From NCBI RefSeq assembly GCF_014646335.1, contig NZ_BMNG01000007.1, positions 62,001-126,000 of the forward strand: a stretch of 64,000 nucleotides of DNA, read 5' to 3'. This DNA comes from Streptomyces lasiicapitis (lineage in GTDB: Bacteria; Actinomycetota; Actinomycetes; Streptomycetales; Streptomycetaceae). Below the pieces are notes generated by a model. The model searched no databases. It saw nothing but the letters and a program-made list of their open reading frames with translations, and was not told the DNA's origin. Below, piece after piece: positions 27,233-35,033 of this stretch; position 1 is the stretch's first letter, and the number at the start of each line of letters is the position of its first letter. The position numbers and the translations under genes are program-made.

Positions 27233-27900
27233 GGACGCTCCTTGAGCTGGTAGCCGACATTGGTGACCGTCACGATGAGGGCCGGCTCGCCGAGCTTCTT
27301 GCGCAGTCGGCTGAGGATGACCCGGACCGACGCGGTGAACGGGTTGGCGTGCTCGTCCCAGACGTGTTCGAGTAGGTCCTCGGCGGAGAGGACGTCGCCG
27401 GGGTGGTGCATGAAGTACCGCAGCAGGGAGAACTCACGGGCGGTGAGCCGGAGTTCGCTGCCGTCGCGCCAGGCCCGGTGCGCCGCGAGGTCCAGCGTGA
27501 GCTCGCCGACCCGCAGCGTCGAGCCGTGGCTCTCGCCGCGTCGGCTCAGCGCGCGCACCCTGGCCACCAACTCGGCGAAGTGGAACGGCTTGACGAGGTA
27601 GTCGTCGGCGCCCGCGTCGAGTCCGGCGACCCGGTCCGCCACGGCGTCGCGCGCGGTCAGCACCAGCGAGCGGCGCGGCCGGCGCAGCTCCGGATCGCGC
27701 GCCAGCCGGCGGATGAGCTCCAGACCGTCACCGTCGGGCAACCCCAGATCGAAGCAGGCGACGTCGTACGTGGTCGTGCGAAGGAGCTCCTCCGCGTGGG
27801 CGTAGGTGGCGGCCATGTCGACCGCGTACGACTCGTTGCGCAGGCCGAGAGCGACGACGTCTGCGAGGTCGGGATCGTCCTCGATCAGCAAGATCCGCAT
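27229..27900 (-). CDS. OmpR-family response regulator
   Basis: The 223-residue protein has a receiver domain with the acidic pair LIEDDPDLAD, acceptor Asp in ACFDLGLPDGDG and Lys in YLVKPF. A winged-helix Trans_reg_C domain follows, ending VTVTNVGYQLKERP with RVILSRLRKKLGEP. It is the upstream gene of the regulator-kinase pair. The next gene downstream of its promoter encodes a serine-hydrolase lipoprotein 32 bp away on the same strand, possibly part of the same stress response. Confidence 0.95.
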   Translation of the reverse strand: MRILLIEDDPDLADVVALGLRNESYAVDMAATYAHAEELLRTTTYDVACFDLGLPDGDGLELIRRLARDPELRRPRRSLVLTARDAVADRVAGLDAGADDYLVKPFHFAELVARVRALSRRGESHGSTLRVGELTLDLAAHRAWRDGSELRLTAREFSLLRYFMHHPGDVLSAEDLLEHVWDEHANPFTASVRVILSRLRKKLGEPALIVTVTNVGYQLKERP

Positions 27901-27932
27901 GGTCCCAGTTAACCGTTCGGTCGAATCGGCGG

Positions 27933-29633
27933 TCAGTCGGAGCGCTCGGCGACAGTCGTTCCGCCCGGCCCCGAGACGGTCAGGCGCCCGTCACGGAACT
28001 TCACGGTCACGTCGGGGCCGGTACCGGCCGGATCGTCCGGGAGGTACCGGTCGCGGCCCGCCGGAACGAGCGTCAACGCGGGTGGTTTGGTGGGGACTTC
28101 GGCCGCGCTGATGCCGCCCACCTCGTTGAGCGAGTACCACCCGGTGACGGCCTTGGCGCGCGTGGTGAGGGTGACATAGGTGCGTACGTCGCCGCCTTGG
28201 AACACGGTGCCGCCGAGGGCGACGCGGCGAAGGGGGCCGAAGGCGTCTTCGAGAGACGCGCGCTCCTCGCGCCCTTCTCGGCTCTCTCCCGCCAACAGGG
28301 CCCGTACGCGCTTCTCGTGGGCCCGGAAGTCGGCTGCCGTGAAGCCGCCACTCGGCGGGAACAGCGCGGTGGCCGCGTCGGTGCCGGTGGCGGAGATCGT
28401 GATCCGTTGACCGGCGGACGTGACGTCGAACGAGCCGTCGGAGGGCAACACGTACTTCCCGGCGGCGGCAGCAGCCGGATCGCTGCCGGCGTCGACCGGC
28501 GGGCGCGGGGTGGGGAGCGGCTTACCTGCGATCAGCGCGGGTCCCACCTTCTTGAGGAGGTCCGCGGCGGACACCTTGGGCTCGTTGGACACGATCGTGA
28601 TCACCCGCTGTTCGCCGGGGATCCAGGCGACCACGGCGTCGTGGCCCACCTGGCCCCCGCCGCCCGCACTCATCAGGAACGGTTTGCCGTAGCGGGACGC
28701 GTCGAAGGCGACCCACCCCGGTGTCTCCGACTGGCCGTCCCCCAGGTCATGGCCCGGTTTGCTGATGGCCTCGACCGACTCGGCCGACACCAGACGGCCG
28801 GTGAACAGCGCCCGGGTCCAGGCCGCCAGGTCACCGGCGGTCATCGCCAGCGCGCCGTTGCCGTCCAACGCCCAGTGCGGGCCCGCGAAGTCGCCCGATT
28901 CGCCGGCCTGCCCGTCTTCCAGGTAACCGGTGGCCCGGGGGCCGGACGGCGCCGGCCTCCCGTCCCAGAACCCGCCCGCGACCCGGCCGCCCGGCATCCG
29001 CAGCATCTCCGACGCGGTGTACTGACGGTACGTCGCGCCGGAAACCTGCTCGATGATCAGCGCGAGCAGGGTGTACCCGGCGTTGGAGTACGCGTATCCG
29101 GAGCCCGGCCGGAAAGCCAGTTCCAGCCGACTGATCGCCTTGAGGGCCGCCTTTCGGCTCAACGGCTGGTGATCCTCTCCGTGCGACCCCTTCAACCCGC
29201 CGGTGTGCAACAGCAGTTGACGTATCGTTACCTTGCGGACCGGCCCTGTCAGCCCTGGCAGCAGGTCCCCTGCCCGGTCGCCGAGCCCGAGCTTGCCGTC
29301 CTCGGCGAGGCCGAAGACGGTCGCGGCGGTGACCGCCTTGGTGATCGAGCCGATGCTGAACACGGTGCCCGTCGTGTTCGGCGTCTTGCTGTCGTCGTTC
29401 GCCGACCCGTACGCCGCCCGGCAGTCGAACTTCCCACCGGTGGAGATCGCGATCGAGCCGCTGAATCCGGCACGCGCCCACGCCTTGAACGCCGTGTCGA
29501 GCCGGGGATCGCACTTGGCCACTGCACGACTGGTGCCTGCCGCGGGTGGCGCAGCGTCCCCGCCCTGAGTGCAGGCGGCCAGCACGCCCGCCACTGTCAA
29601 CGCGGCCACCGCCGCAAGGTACTTGTTCGTCAT
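27933..29633 (-). CDS. Beta-lactamase-family serine hydrolase, lipoprotein
   Basis: The protein has about 566 residues and a lipoprotein signal peptide (lipobox VLAAC near residue 24). A class C beta-lactamase/DD-peptidase (S12) domain follows, with nucleophile Ser and Lys in SIGSITKA and the Tyr in YSNAGY. The last about 200 residues form a separate beta-rich domain of unknown role. Such enzymes act on peptidoglycan stem peptides or ester substrates outside the membrane. A GTG three codons earlier is an alternative start. It lies just upstream of the OmpR-type pair on the same strand. Confidence 0.88.
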   Translation of the reverse strand: MTNKYLAAVAALTVAGVLAACTQGGDAAPPAAGTSRAVAKCDPRLDTAFKAWARAGFSGSIAISTGGKFDCRAAYGSANDDSKTPNTTGTVFSIGSITKAVTAATVFGLAEDGKLGLGDRAGDLLPGLTGPVRKVTIRQLLLHTGGLKGSHGEDHQPLSRKAALKAISRLELAFRPGSGYAYSNAGYTLLALIIEQVSGATYRQYTASEMLRMPGGRVAGGFWDGRPAPSGPRATGYLEDGQAGESGDFAGPHWALDGNGALAMTAGDLAAWTRALFTGRLVSAESVEAISKPGHDLGDGQSETPGWVAFDASRYGKPFLMSAGGGGQVGHDAVVAWIPGEQRVITIVSNEPKVSAADLLKKVGPALIAGKPLPTPRPPVDAGSDPAAAAAGKYVLPSDGSFDVTSAGQRITISATGTDAATALFPPSGGFTAADFRAHEKRVRALLAGESREGREERASLEDAFGPLRRVALGGTVFQGGDVRTYVTLTTRAKAVTGWYSLNEVGGISAAEVPTKPPALTLVPAGRDRYLPDDPAGTGPDVTVKFRDGRLTVSGPGGTTVAERSD

Positions 29634-30003
29634 GCGAGGCACCGTACGAACGGTGCTGCGAACCCGATGTAAACGAGGCGAGGCGCGTCACGCCTTCGAG
29701 GAGGCCACGCCACCGGTCGTGGTCAAGATCCGCCGAGTCACAGGTCTGTCCCAGCGGGCGGCGGTCGCGAACAGGTGCGGGACGGTGACGGGAACCACTG
29801 GCCCGGCCCGTCTGCGGTGGCTCGGCCCCTCTGCGGCGTGTTCGCCCACTGGTGTGCGTGTAACAGCAATGTATTAGCGGGCAGTTGGGAGCAACGCGTC
29901 GCCGGGCCGGGCCGCTCCTGCTGGTCACAAATGCTCGCTCGTGACGACTCGCACCGACTCGTATCGAGCAACGGGCAGCCCCAACTGATCTGAGGAAGAG
30001 ACG
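29634..30003. other. Divergent intergenic region, 370 bp
   Basis: It lies between two divergently transcribed lipoprotein genes and must hold both promoters. No consensus -35/-10 pair, large inverted repeat or RNA gene stands out. The only clear element is GAGGAAGAG just before the downstream start. Confidence 0.5.
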
Positions 30004-30693
30004 ATGCGCGTTCACAAACTCACCTTCGCCGCCCTGGCCGTTGCCGCGAGTCTCTCGCTCACGGCCTGCAACGACGGTGACGACGCGGCACAGAGCGACC
30101 CGTCGTCCGCGCCCTCCGAGGCTTCCTCGGACGGCGGTTCGGGCTCGGGCGGTACGGATCAGGGCGGTTCGGATGAGGGCAGCGGGAAGGACTCCAGCGG
30201 AAAGGACTCTGGCGGGAACAGCTCCGGAGGGCAGGGCACGTCCGCCGGCACCGGCTCCAACGAGGGCGGCAAGACCGACAAGTGCCGCACCGACGAACTG
30301 GACATCACGGCGTCGGACAGCACCATCGACGGCGACACCGATGGCACCGTCGCCGTGACGATGAAGAACGGCGGCGGCCGGGACTGCGCGATATCCGGGT
30401 ACGCGGGCGTCGACCTGAAGACCAGCGAGGGGGATCTGTCCGCGAAGCGCAGTGGTGAGCCGGTGGTTCCGGTCACTCTCAAGGACGGGGAGTCGGTGTC
30501 CTTCGGCATCAGCTACCCGATGAACGAGTCGGGCGGCTCCGGCGTCAGTGTCACGGGCCTTGTGGTGACCCCGCCGGATGAGACGAAGTCCCTCTCCATC
30601 GAATGGCCGGGCGCGAAGACGCTGCCCGTCACCGACGGCACCGGCTCCCCCGTGAAGGTCGGCCCGATGGGAAGCGCCGGCCAGGGCGGCTGA
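30004..30693 (+). CDS. DUF4232 domain lipoprotein
   Basis: The 229-residue lipoprotein has a signal peptide ending in lipobox LTAC at residue 23, then a low-complexity Ser/Gly/Asp/Lys spacer of about 70 residues (repeats of GKDSSGK type). A C-terminal DUF4232-like beta-sandwich of about 130 residues has two Cys (KCRTDEL and RDCAISG) that probably form a disulfide. It is surface-anchored, and its function is unknown. A strong hairpin terminator follows. Confidence 0.87.
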   Translation: MRVHKLTFAALAVAASLSLTACNDGDDAAQSDPSSAPSEASSDGGSGSGGTDQGGSDEGSGKDSSGKDSGGNSSGGQGTSAGTGSNEGGKTDKCRTDELDITASDSTIDGDTDGTVAVTMKNGGGRDCAISGYAGVDLKTSEGDLSAKRSGEPVVPVTLKDGESVSFGISYPMNESGGSGVSVTGLVVTPPDETKSLSIEWPGAKTLPVTDGTGSPVKVGPMGSAGQGG

Positions 30694-30724
30694 GCCACAC
30701 ACCCCAGCACCACGACTTCAACAC

Positions 30725-30762
30725 CAGGGGCCAGACCCGTTGCCGGACGGGCCGGGCCCCTG
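30725..30762 (+). terminator. Hairpin terminator after the DUF4232 gene
   Basis: The outer stem CAGGGGCC/GGCCCCTG encloses a small symmetric mismatch and then an inner stem CCCG/CGGG with an 8-nt loop. It begins 31 bases after the stop codon. Confidence 0.75.
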
Positions 30763-30827
30763 ATGTCGCCCCCAGCGTGACGTCATCGCCCACCTGATCC
30801 TCACAGCAGGCCACAGCAGCCGGCCGG

Positions 30828-31193
30828 TCAGCGCACGGTCAGAATGATGCAGCCGTCACTGCCCGCGCCGCCGCTGCGTCCGCCTCCCGTCGAACCGCCG
30901 CCCGCGCCACCGTCGCCACCGCGGCCGGCGTTGGGGCACTCACGGTCCGATTGCGGGGCGCTGGGTCCGGGTGTGGTCGGCGCACCCGGGTTGCCGGTGT
31001 TGTCGCCGCCTCGGCCGGGGGAGCCATCGCTCCCGTTGCCGCTGCACCCTCTGACACCGGCGCCGGAAGCGTCACGGACTCCGTTACCGGTCTCTCCCCC
31101 TGCTCGCACGGCGAAGCCTTGGAGGTGGTCCAGGAGGTAGCGGCGTACGCTGCCCAGGTTGCTCGGCCGGGCCTTCGGCCGCTCGGTACTCAT
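30828..31193 (-). CDS. Small hypothetical protein with Gly-rich C-terminus
   Basis: The protein has 121 residues. The first 40 (MSTERPKARPSNLGSVRRY onward) have strong Streptomyces codon bias and look truly coding. The rest is a Gly/Ser/Asn-rich low-complexity region with three Cys, ending GCIILTVR. No family is recognised and no signal peptide is present. GGTGAC lies just before the ATG. Confidence 0.5.
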   Translation of the reverse strand: MSTERPKARPSNLGSVRRYLLDHLQGFAVRAGGETGNGVRDASGAGVRGCSGNGSDGSPGRGGDNTGNPGAPTTPGPSAPQSDRECPNAGRGGDGGAGGGSTGGGRSGGAGSDGCIILTVR

Positions 31194-31298
31194 GTCACCA
31201 TTTTGTTTGCTTCGGAAAGCAGATCCAGGCTCTTTCTCGCCGAAAGGTTCCGTATCCGGCCCTTGAGCCGTGCGGTCAGGCGGACGCCGGGGCGTCGG

Positions 31299-31486
31299 TC
31301 AGCCGGCGTCCGGGGCGTCGATGATGTCGCCGTTCTTGTCGAGCGTGTGGTGCAGATGTTCTCCCTGTACTCGAGGGCGGAGCATCCGGTGAGTGCGACG
31401 ACTGCGGCCGCGAGCGCGGCGGCGACGGCACTGACGCGGGCCGACGCGACAAGCGGCGCACCTCGACTTGATAGGCAAGCGAGCAC
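31299..31486 (-). pseudogene. Internally deleted small lipoprotein (SCO0607-like)
   Basis: The frame encodes a hydrophobic signal segment ending in lipobox ALTGC, then SALEYRENIC, which resembles the mature N-terminus of a small Streptomyces lipoprotein family. After that it loses coding character. The next frame, overlapping at this point, reads HTLDKNGDIIDAPDAG then stop, which could be the C-terminus of the same protein. The simplest reading is an internal deletion of about 60 codons that also shifted the frame. The presumed 5' end overlaps the divergent ArsR promoter. Confidence 0.5.
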
Positions 31487-31503
31487 TTGCCTATCCTGTG
31501 GTT
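31468..31503 (+). promoter_or_regulatory. ArsR operator overlapping a promoter with leaderless geometry
   Basis: A perfect 9-bp inverted repeat, ATAGGCAAG-N6-CTTGCCTAT (31471-31494), lies between and over a -35-like TTGATA (31468-31473) and a -10-like TATCCT (31492-31497), spaced 18 bp. The predicted transcription start falls on or next to the GTG at 31504, and there is no Shine-Dalgarno. This is how a self-repressing ArsR protein is expected to block its own leaderless promoter. Confidence 0.72.
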
Positions 31504-31806
31504 GTGGCCGACGACCTTTTCAAAGCCCTGGCCGACTCCACCCGCCGCACCATCCTCGACGAGCTCGCGGAGAAGTCCGGACAGACACTGTTCGAGATCT
31601 GCTCACGGCTGAGCATGAAGCACCAGCTCGGCATCTCGCGTCAGGCGATCTCCCAGCACCTCGCCGTGCTGGAGGCCGCCGGGCTCGTCGAGACCAGGCG
31701 GGAGGGCCGCTACAAGTTCCACGACCTCAATACGGCCCCGCTGCGGCAGATCACCGAGCGGTGGCTCGTGCCCGACCCATCCGGACCAGAGAAGAGCACC
31801 TCATGA
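31504..31806 (+). CDS. ArsR-family transcriptional repressor
   Basis: The protein has about 100 residues in an ArsR-type winged helix: DLFKALADSTRRTILDEL, then ISRQAISQHLAVLEAAGLVETRREGRYKFH. It has no ELCVCDL-type metal-binding site in the recognition helix, and its single Cys lies elsewhere, so it is probably a non-metal, small-molecule sensor. The GTG used fits a leaderless transcript; the GTG two codons earlier is possible. The stop overlaps the VOC gene start by 4 bases, which makes the VOC enzyme its likely effector-linked partner. Confidence 0.88.
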   Translation: MADDLFKALADSTRRTILDELAEKSGQTLFEICSRLSMKHQLGISRQAISQHLAVLEAAGLVETRREGRYKFHDLNTAPLRQITERWLVPDPSGPEKSTS

Positions 31807-32195
31807 AGATCCATCTGACCAGCGTCTTCGTCGACGACCAGGCCAAGGCCGAGCACTTCTACACCGAGGTCCTCGGCTTCGTGAAGAAGCACGACGTCCC
31901 GGTGGGCGGGGAGGCCCGCTGGCTGACCGTCGTCTCGCCCGACGAGCCCGGCGGCACCGAGCTCCTCCTGGAGCCCGCCGGCCACCCGGCCGTCAAGCCC
32001 TACCGCGACACCCTCGTCAACGACGGCATCCCGCTCGCCCAGTTCGCAGTGGCCGACGTACAGGCGGAGTACGAGCGCCTGCGCGCCCTCGGCGTCCACT
32101 TCACCCAGGAGCCCCTGGAGATGGGCCCCGTCACCACCGCGGTCTTCGACGACACGTGCGGCAACCTGATCCAGATCGCGACGCAGCCGGAATAG
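31803..32195 (+). CDS. VOC (glyoxalase/bleomycin-resistance fold) protein
   Basis: The 130-residue protein has the paired beta-alpha-beta-beta-beta modules of the vicinal oxygen chelate superfamily. The first His metal ligand is probable in KIHLTSVFVDDQ, GTELLLEP ends module one, and FDDTCGNLIQIATQ ends module two. It is co-translated with the ArsR repressor and presumably detoxifies or binds the molecule that releases the repressor. The substrate is unknown. Confidence 0.88.
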   Translation: MKIHLTSVFVDDQAKAEHFYTEVLGFVKKHDVPVGGEARWLTVVSPDEPGGTELLLEPAGHPAVKPYRDTLVNDGIPLAQFAVADVQAEYERLRALGVHFTQEPLEMGPVTTAVFDDTCGNLIQIATQPE

Positions 32196-32341
32196 ATAGA
32201 CGGCCAGCCACGCCGCCAACCGGACCCTCGCCCTCAAGCCGTCGACTGCAAGGAGCTTCGTTGGTTCCTTCCGTGGGCTTCGGGTTGCCGTCCGGCGTGC
32301 TCCTGCGCCGGACGGCGGCTTGCTCGGTAGCGTCCGCCGGC

Positions 32342-32506
32342 ATGGACACCCTCATCTTCGGCGGACTGCTCGCCACCTGGCTGGTGCTCTATCGCCAACG
32401 CGGCCGGACCCTTCTCCTCGTCGGCTGGTGGGTCGTGTTCGGCGCCGTCGCCCTGCTGCTCTCGCATCACATCACCAGCAGTCTGGGACTGGGGCTGAGC
32501 TACTGA
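32342..32506 (+). CDS. DUF5993 small membrane protein
   Basis: The 54-residue protein has two hydrophobic helices (DTLIFGGLLATWLVLY and LLLVGWWVVFGAVALLL) and ends HHITSSLGLGLSY, a C-terminus typical of the DUF5993 family. The ATG used begins the conserved part; longer in-frame starts are unlikely. The DsbB gene follows after one base, and the two families are commonly paired, so it may be a partner of that oxidoreductase. Confidence 0.8.
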   Translation: MDTLIFGGLLATWLVLYRQRGRTLLLVGWWVVFGAVALLLSHHITSSLGLGLSY

Positions 32507-32507
32507 C

Positions 32508-33146
32508 ATGGCCTCTACGACTGCTGCGCTCAGGGGCGCCGAGGGTGCCCCGCTCCTCGGCAAAGTCCAGTACTGGTTCGCCTGCCTCTTCGCCGTCGGC
32601 TGGACGGGGATCGTCTGCGCCGGGCTCGGGGTGCAGTTCATCAGCTGGGACTACCCCTGCCCGCTGTGCGTGGTCCAGCGGATGTTCATGCTGCTGGCCG
32701 CGCTCGGCGCCGGGGTCATCGTGCGCAAGGGCATGACGGGCAGTATCTCGGGCCGTGACTACATGATGGGCTGGGGACTTTCCCTGGTCGCCTGCATCGG
32801 CGGTGGCTTCACGGCTTGGCGGCAGACCATGCTGCACATCCTGCCGGGCGACAAGGGCTACGGCGATCCGGTGCTCGGCCTGCACATGTACGTGTGGGCG
32901 TGGATCCTGTTCATGGCCTCGGTGGTGGCGATCGGCATCGTCATGGCGCTCGCACATCTCACGGCCGACCGCGAGATCCCGACGTCGGGGGCGTACTGGA
33001 TCCTCGGACGGACCGCCCTCTGGTTCGTCGGCCTGATCATCGCCGTGAACCTGGTGGCGGTCTTCTTCGAGGAGGGCTTCAACTGGTTCCTGCCGGACGA
33101 CCCCACACGTTATGAGTTCTTCTACCAGGTGGGGATCCTGGACTGA
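32508..33146 (+). CDS. dsbB: DsbB-family disulfide bond formation protein
   Basis: The 212-residue membrane protein has the DsbB redox motif CPLC in the first external loop (WDYPCPLCVVQRM) and about five helices. The second Cys pair of E. coli DsbB is not evident; C795-like positions are replaced, as in several actinobacterial relatives. It passes electrons from a thiol oxidase or membrane partner to the quinone pool. No DsbA-like gene is adjacent. The small DUF5993 gene immediately precedes it in the same operon. Confidence 0.87.
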   Translation: MASTTAALRGAEGAPLLGKVQYWFACLFAVGWTGIVCAGLGVQFISWDYPCPLCVVQRMFMLLAALGAGVIVRKGMTGSISGRDYMMGWGLSLVACIGGGFTAWRQTMLHILPGDKGYGDPVLGLHMYVWAWILFMASVVAIGIVMALAHLTADREIPTSGAYWILGRTALWFVGLIIAVNLVAVFFEEGFNWFLPDDPTRYEFFYQVGILD

Positions 33147-33188
33147 GGGACTGCCGGACGAGCGCCACTACCTCCCCGAAGGGCCGGG

Positions 33189-33740
33189 TCAGACGGGTGT
33201 GCGGGTGAGGTCCCATTCACCCACGTCGTCCGAGAAGCCGCTGTTCATCGAGAACTGGGCCGTCACGGGTTCGGCCGCGGCGGGGAGTTCGAAGGTGAGG
33301 TAGCCGAGGGCGGTGTCCCCGATGGTGACGGAGACGGTGCCGGGGAAGGGTGGTCCGGCTTTGGTGGGGGCGTAGAGGCTGGCGCTGAAGTGCTGGCCGT
33401 CGCCGTCGACGAGTTCGGCGCCGTTGCCGGGGGCGTCCTTGTAGGAGGCCTCTCCGGTGTTCTTGAGCCGGAACTGGACGGCGACGAAGCGGTTGCCCGC
33501 TTCGGGGGTGGCGAACTGGTTCGCGGCCCGGGCGGGGTCGACCACCTTCACGAGGGTGACGTCGAGGCGTTCGTCGCTCTCGTTCCCGGTGAGGGAGAGT
33601 GTCGAGCCGATGGTCCCGTCCGACGGTGCGATCGACGTGACTGCCGTGAGCGCCGAGGCCGGGGCGGTGCTCGCGGGCCATGAGTCCTCGGCGGTCGAAG
33701 CTTTCCTGAACGTGGGCCACGACGCCGACGTCGGCGCCAT
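33189..33740 (-). pseudogene. DUF4352 protein, probably 5'-truncated
   Basis: The C-terminal about 135 residues are a recognisable DUF4352 beta-sandwich (IGSTLSLTGNES, RLDVTLVKVVDP, GNRFVAVQFRLKNTGE). This domain is normally preceded by a lipoprotein signal peptide. Here the upstream codons read Ser/Ala/Thr-rich and lack any hydrophobic segment or lipobox. The original 5' end therefore seems to have been lost, although a cytoplasmic form cannot be excluded. Confidence 0.55.
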
Positions 33741-33812
33741 CCGGCTCCACCGCCTCGTACTGGTCAGGAATCAAGAAGCACAGGTCACGAAGGCGCGACT
33801 AGCGTCATCGAC

Positions 33813-34445
33813 ATGAACTCCATCGCATCCGTCACCCTCGAGGTGGACGACCCCACCGCAGCCACCAGCTTCTACACCGCCGCCTTCGGCTTGGACACGC
33901 AGGTACGCGTGCGGGCCGCGCAGACGCCCAGCACCGGTTTCCGCGGGTTCACGCTCTCGCTCGTGGTGTCCCAGCCGGCCAACGTCAACGCTCTCTTCGA
34001 GGCCGCCCTGGACGCCGGCGCCACAACCCTGAAGCCCGCCGCCAAGTCGCTCTGGGGGTACGGAGGCGTCGTACAGGCCCCGGACGGGACGATCTGGCAG
34101 ATCGCGTCCTCGTCCAAGAAGGACACCGGCCCGGCCACCCGGCAGTTCGACGAGATCGTGCTCCTCCTGGGAGTCGCGGACGTGGCCGAGAGCAAGAAGT
34201 TCTACGTCGGCCACGGTCTGTCCGTGGGGAAGAGCTTCGCCAGCAAGTACGTCGAGTTCGCCACCGACGCCGGTGGCGTCAAGCTGGCGCTGTACAAGCG
34301 CCGCGCCCTGGCCAAGGTCGCCGGCGTCTCCCCCGACGGCACCGGATCGCACCGGCTCACGATCGGCAGCGATGCCGGGACCTTCACCGACCCGGACGGG
34401 TTCGCCTGGGCGACCGTGCCGGAGACGGCGCGCTCCTCGCAGTGA
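33813..34445 (+). CDS. Two-module VOC family protein
   Basis: The protein has 210 residues with two VOC domains in tandem: NSIASVTLEVDDPTAATSFYTAAFGL at the start and FDEIVLLLGVADVAESKKFY in the second half, each ending in a DP/DG segment (APDGTIWQI and DPDGFAWATV). It has no recognisable ribosome site. A -10-like TAGCGT ends 7 bases before the ATG, so leaderless translation is likely. The substrate is unknown. It is one of three VOC genes within 3.2 kb. Confidence 0.85.
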   Translation: MNSIASVTLEVDDPTAATSFYTAAFGLDTQVRVRAAQTPSTGFRGFTLSLVVSQPANVNALFEAALDAGATTLKPAAKSLWGYGGVVQAPDGTIWQIASSSKKDTGPATRQFDEIVLLLGVADVAESKKFYVGHGLSVGKSFASKYVEFATDAGGVKLALYKRRALAKVAGVSPDGTGSHRLTIGSDAGTFTDPDGFAWATVPETARSSQ

Positions 34446-34576
34446 AGCGCCTGGACGACGTCCAGACGTCCATCGGCTGCGCCGCCTCCGGGGCCGGATC
34501 GACCGGGAGATCGACCGGGAGTACGCGCAGCCGCTTGACCTCGAGCGACAAGCGAGTCGCAGCTAGCCTGGCTGCC

Positions 34577-34987
34577 ATGGACATCACCATTCACACGAGC
34601 GTCCTCCCGCACGAGGACCCGGACGCCTCCGTGGCCTTCTACCGCGACGCCCTCGGCTTCGAGGTACGCAGCGACGTCGGCGACGGCAAAATGCGCTGGA
34701 TCACGGTCGGCCCGGTCGGCCAGCCCAACACGTGCATCCTCCTGGCCCCACCCGCCGCGGATCCCGGCATCACCGACGACGAGCGCCGCACCATCGCCGA
34801 GATGATGGCCAAGGGCACGTACGGCTGGATCCTGCTGGCGACGGCCGACCTCGGCGCCACCTTCGAGAAGGTGGTGGCCGGCGGTGCCGAGGTCGTCCAG
34901 GAGCCGACGGATCAGCCGTACGGGGTACGCGACTGCGCCTTCCGCGACCCCGCGGGCAACCTCGTACGTATCCAGCAATTGGGCTGA
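34577..34987 (+). CDS. VOC family protein
   Basis: The protein has 136 residues in one VOC dimer-forming unit, beginning MDITIHTSVLPHEDPDASVAFYRDALGF and ending GVRDCAFRDPAGNLVRIQQ (both module ends visible). It lies close to the PhnB/glyoxalase-like group. Like the preceding VOC gene it lacks a ribosome site, and a -10-like TAGCCT lies 7 bases before the ATG. In-frame codons upstream to 34442 are low-quality and are excluded. Confidence 0.87.
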   Translation: MDITIHTSVLPHEDPDASVAFYRDALGFEVRSDVGDGKMRWITVGPVGQPNTCILLAPPAADPGITDDERRTIAEMMAKGTYGWILLATADLGATFEKVVAGGAEVVQEPTDQPYGVRDCAFRDPAGNLVRIQQLG

Positions 34988-35033
34988 CTTCGTACAGGAG
35001 TTGGGCTGACTTCCCGCACCAGGAGAAGGCGGC

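Noticed and set aside
31299..31386. 28-codon frame (MLRPRVQGEHLHHTL...) as an independent small or RiPP-like peptide gene
   Set aside because: It overlaps the lipoprotein remnant and has no ribosome site, core-peptide features or modifying enzymes nearby; a deleted lipoprotein explains it better.
33217..33774. Alternative minus-strand frame beginning IPDQYEAVEPDGADVG
   Set aside because: Only the first about 40 codons look coding, and they overlap the broken 5' end of the DUF4352 gene; no family could be named.
34495..34530. Direct repeat of 'gatcgaccgggag' before the VOC gene
   Set aside because: Only two imperfectly bounded copies with no clear relation to a promoter; no function could be supported.
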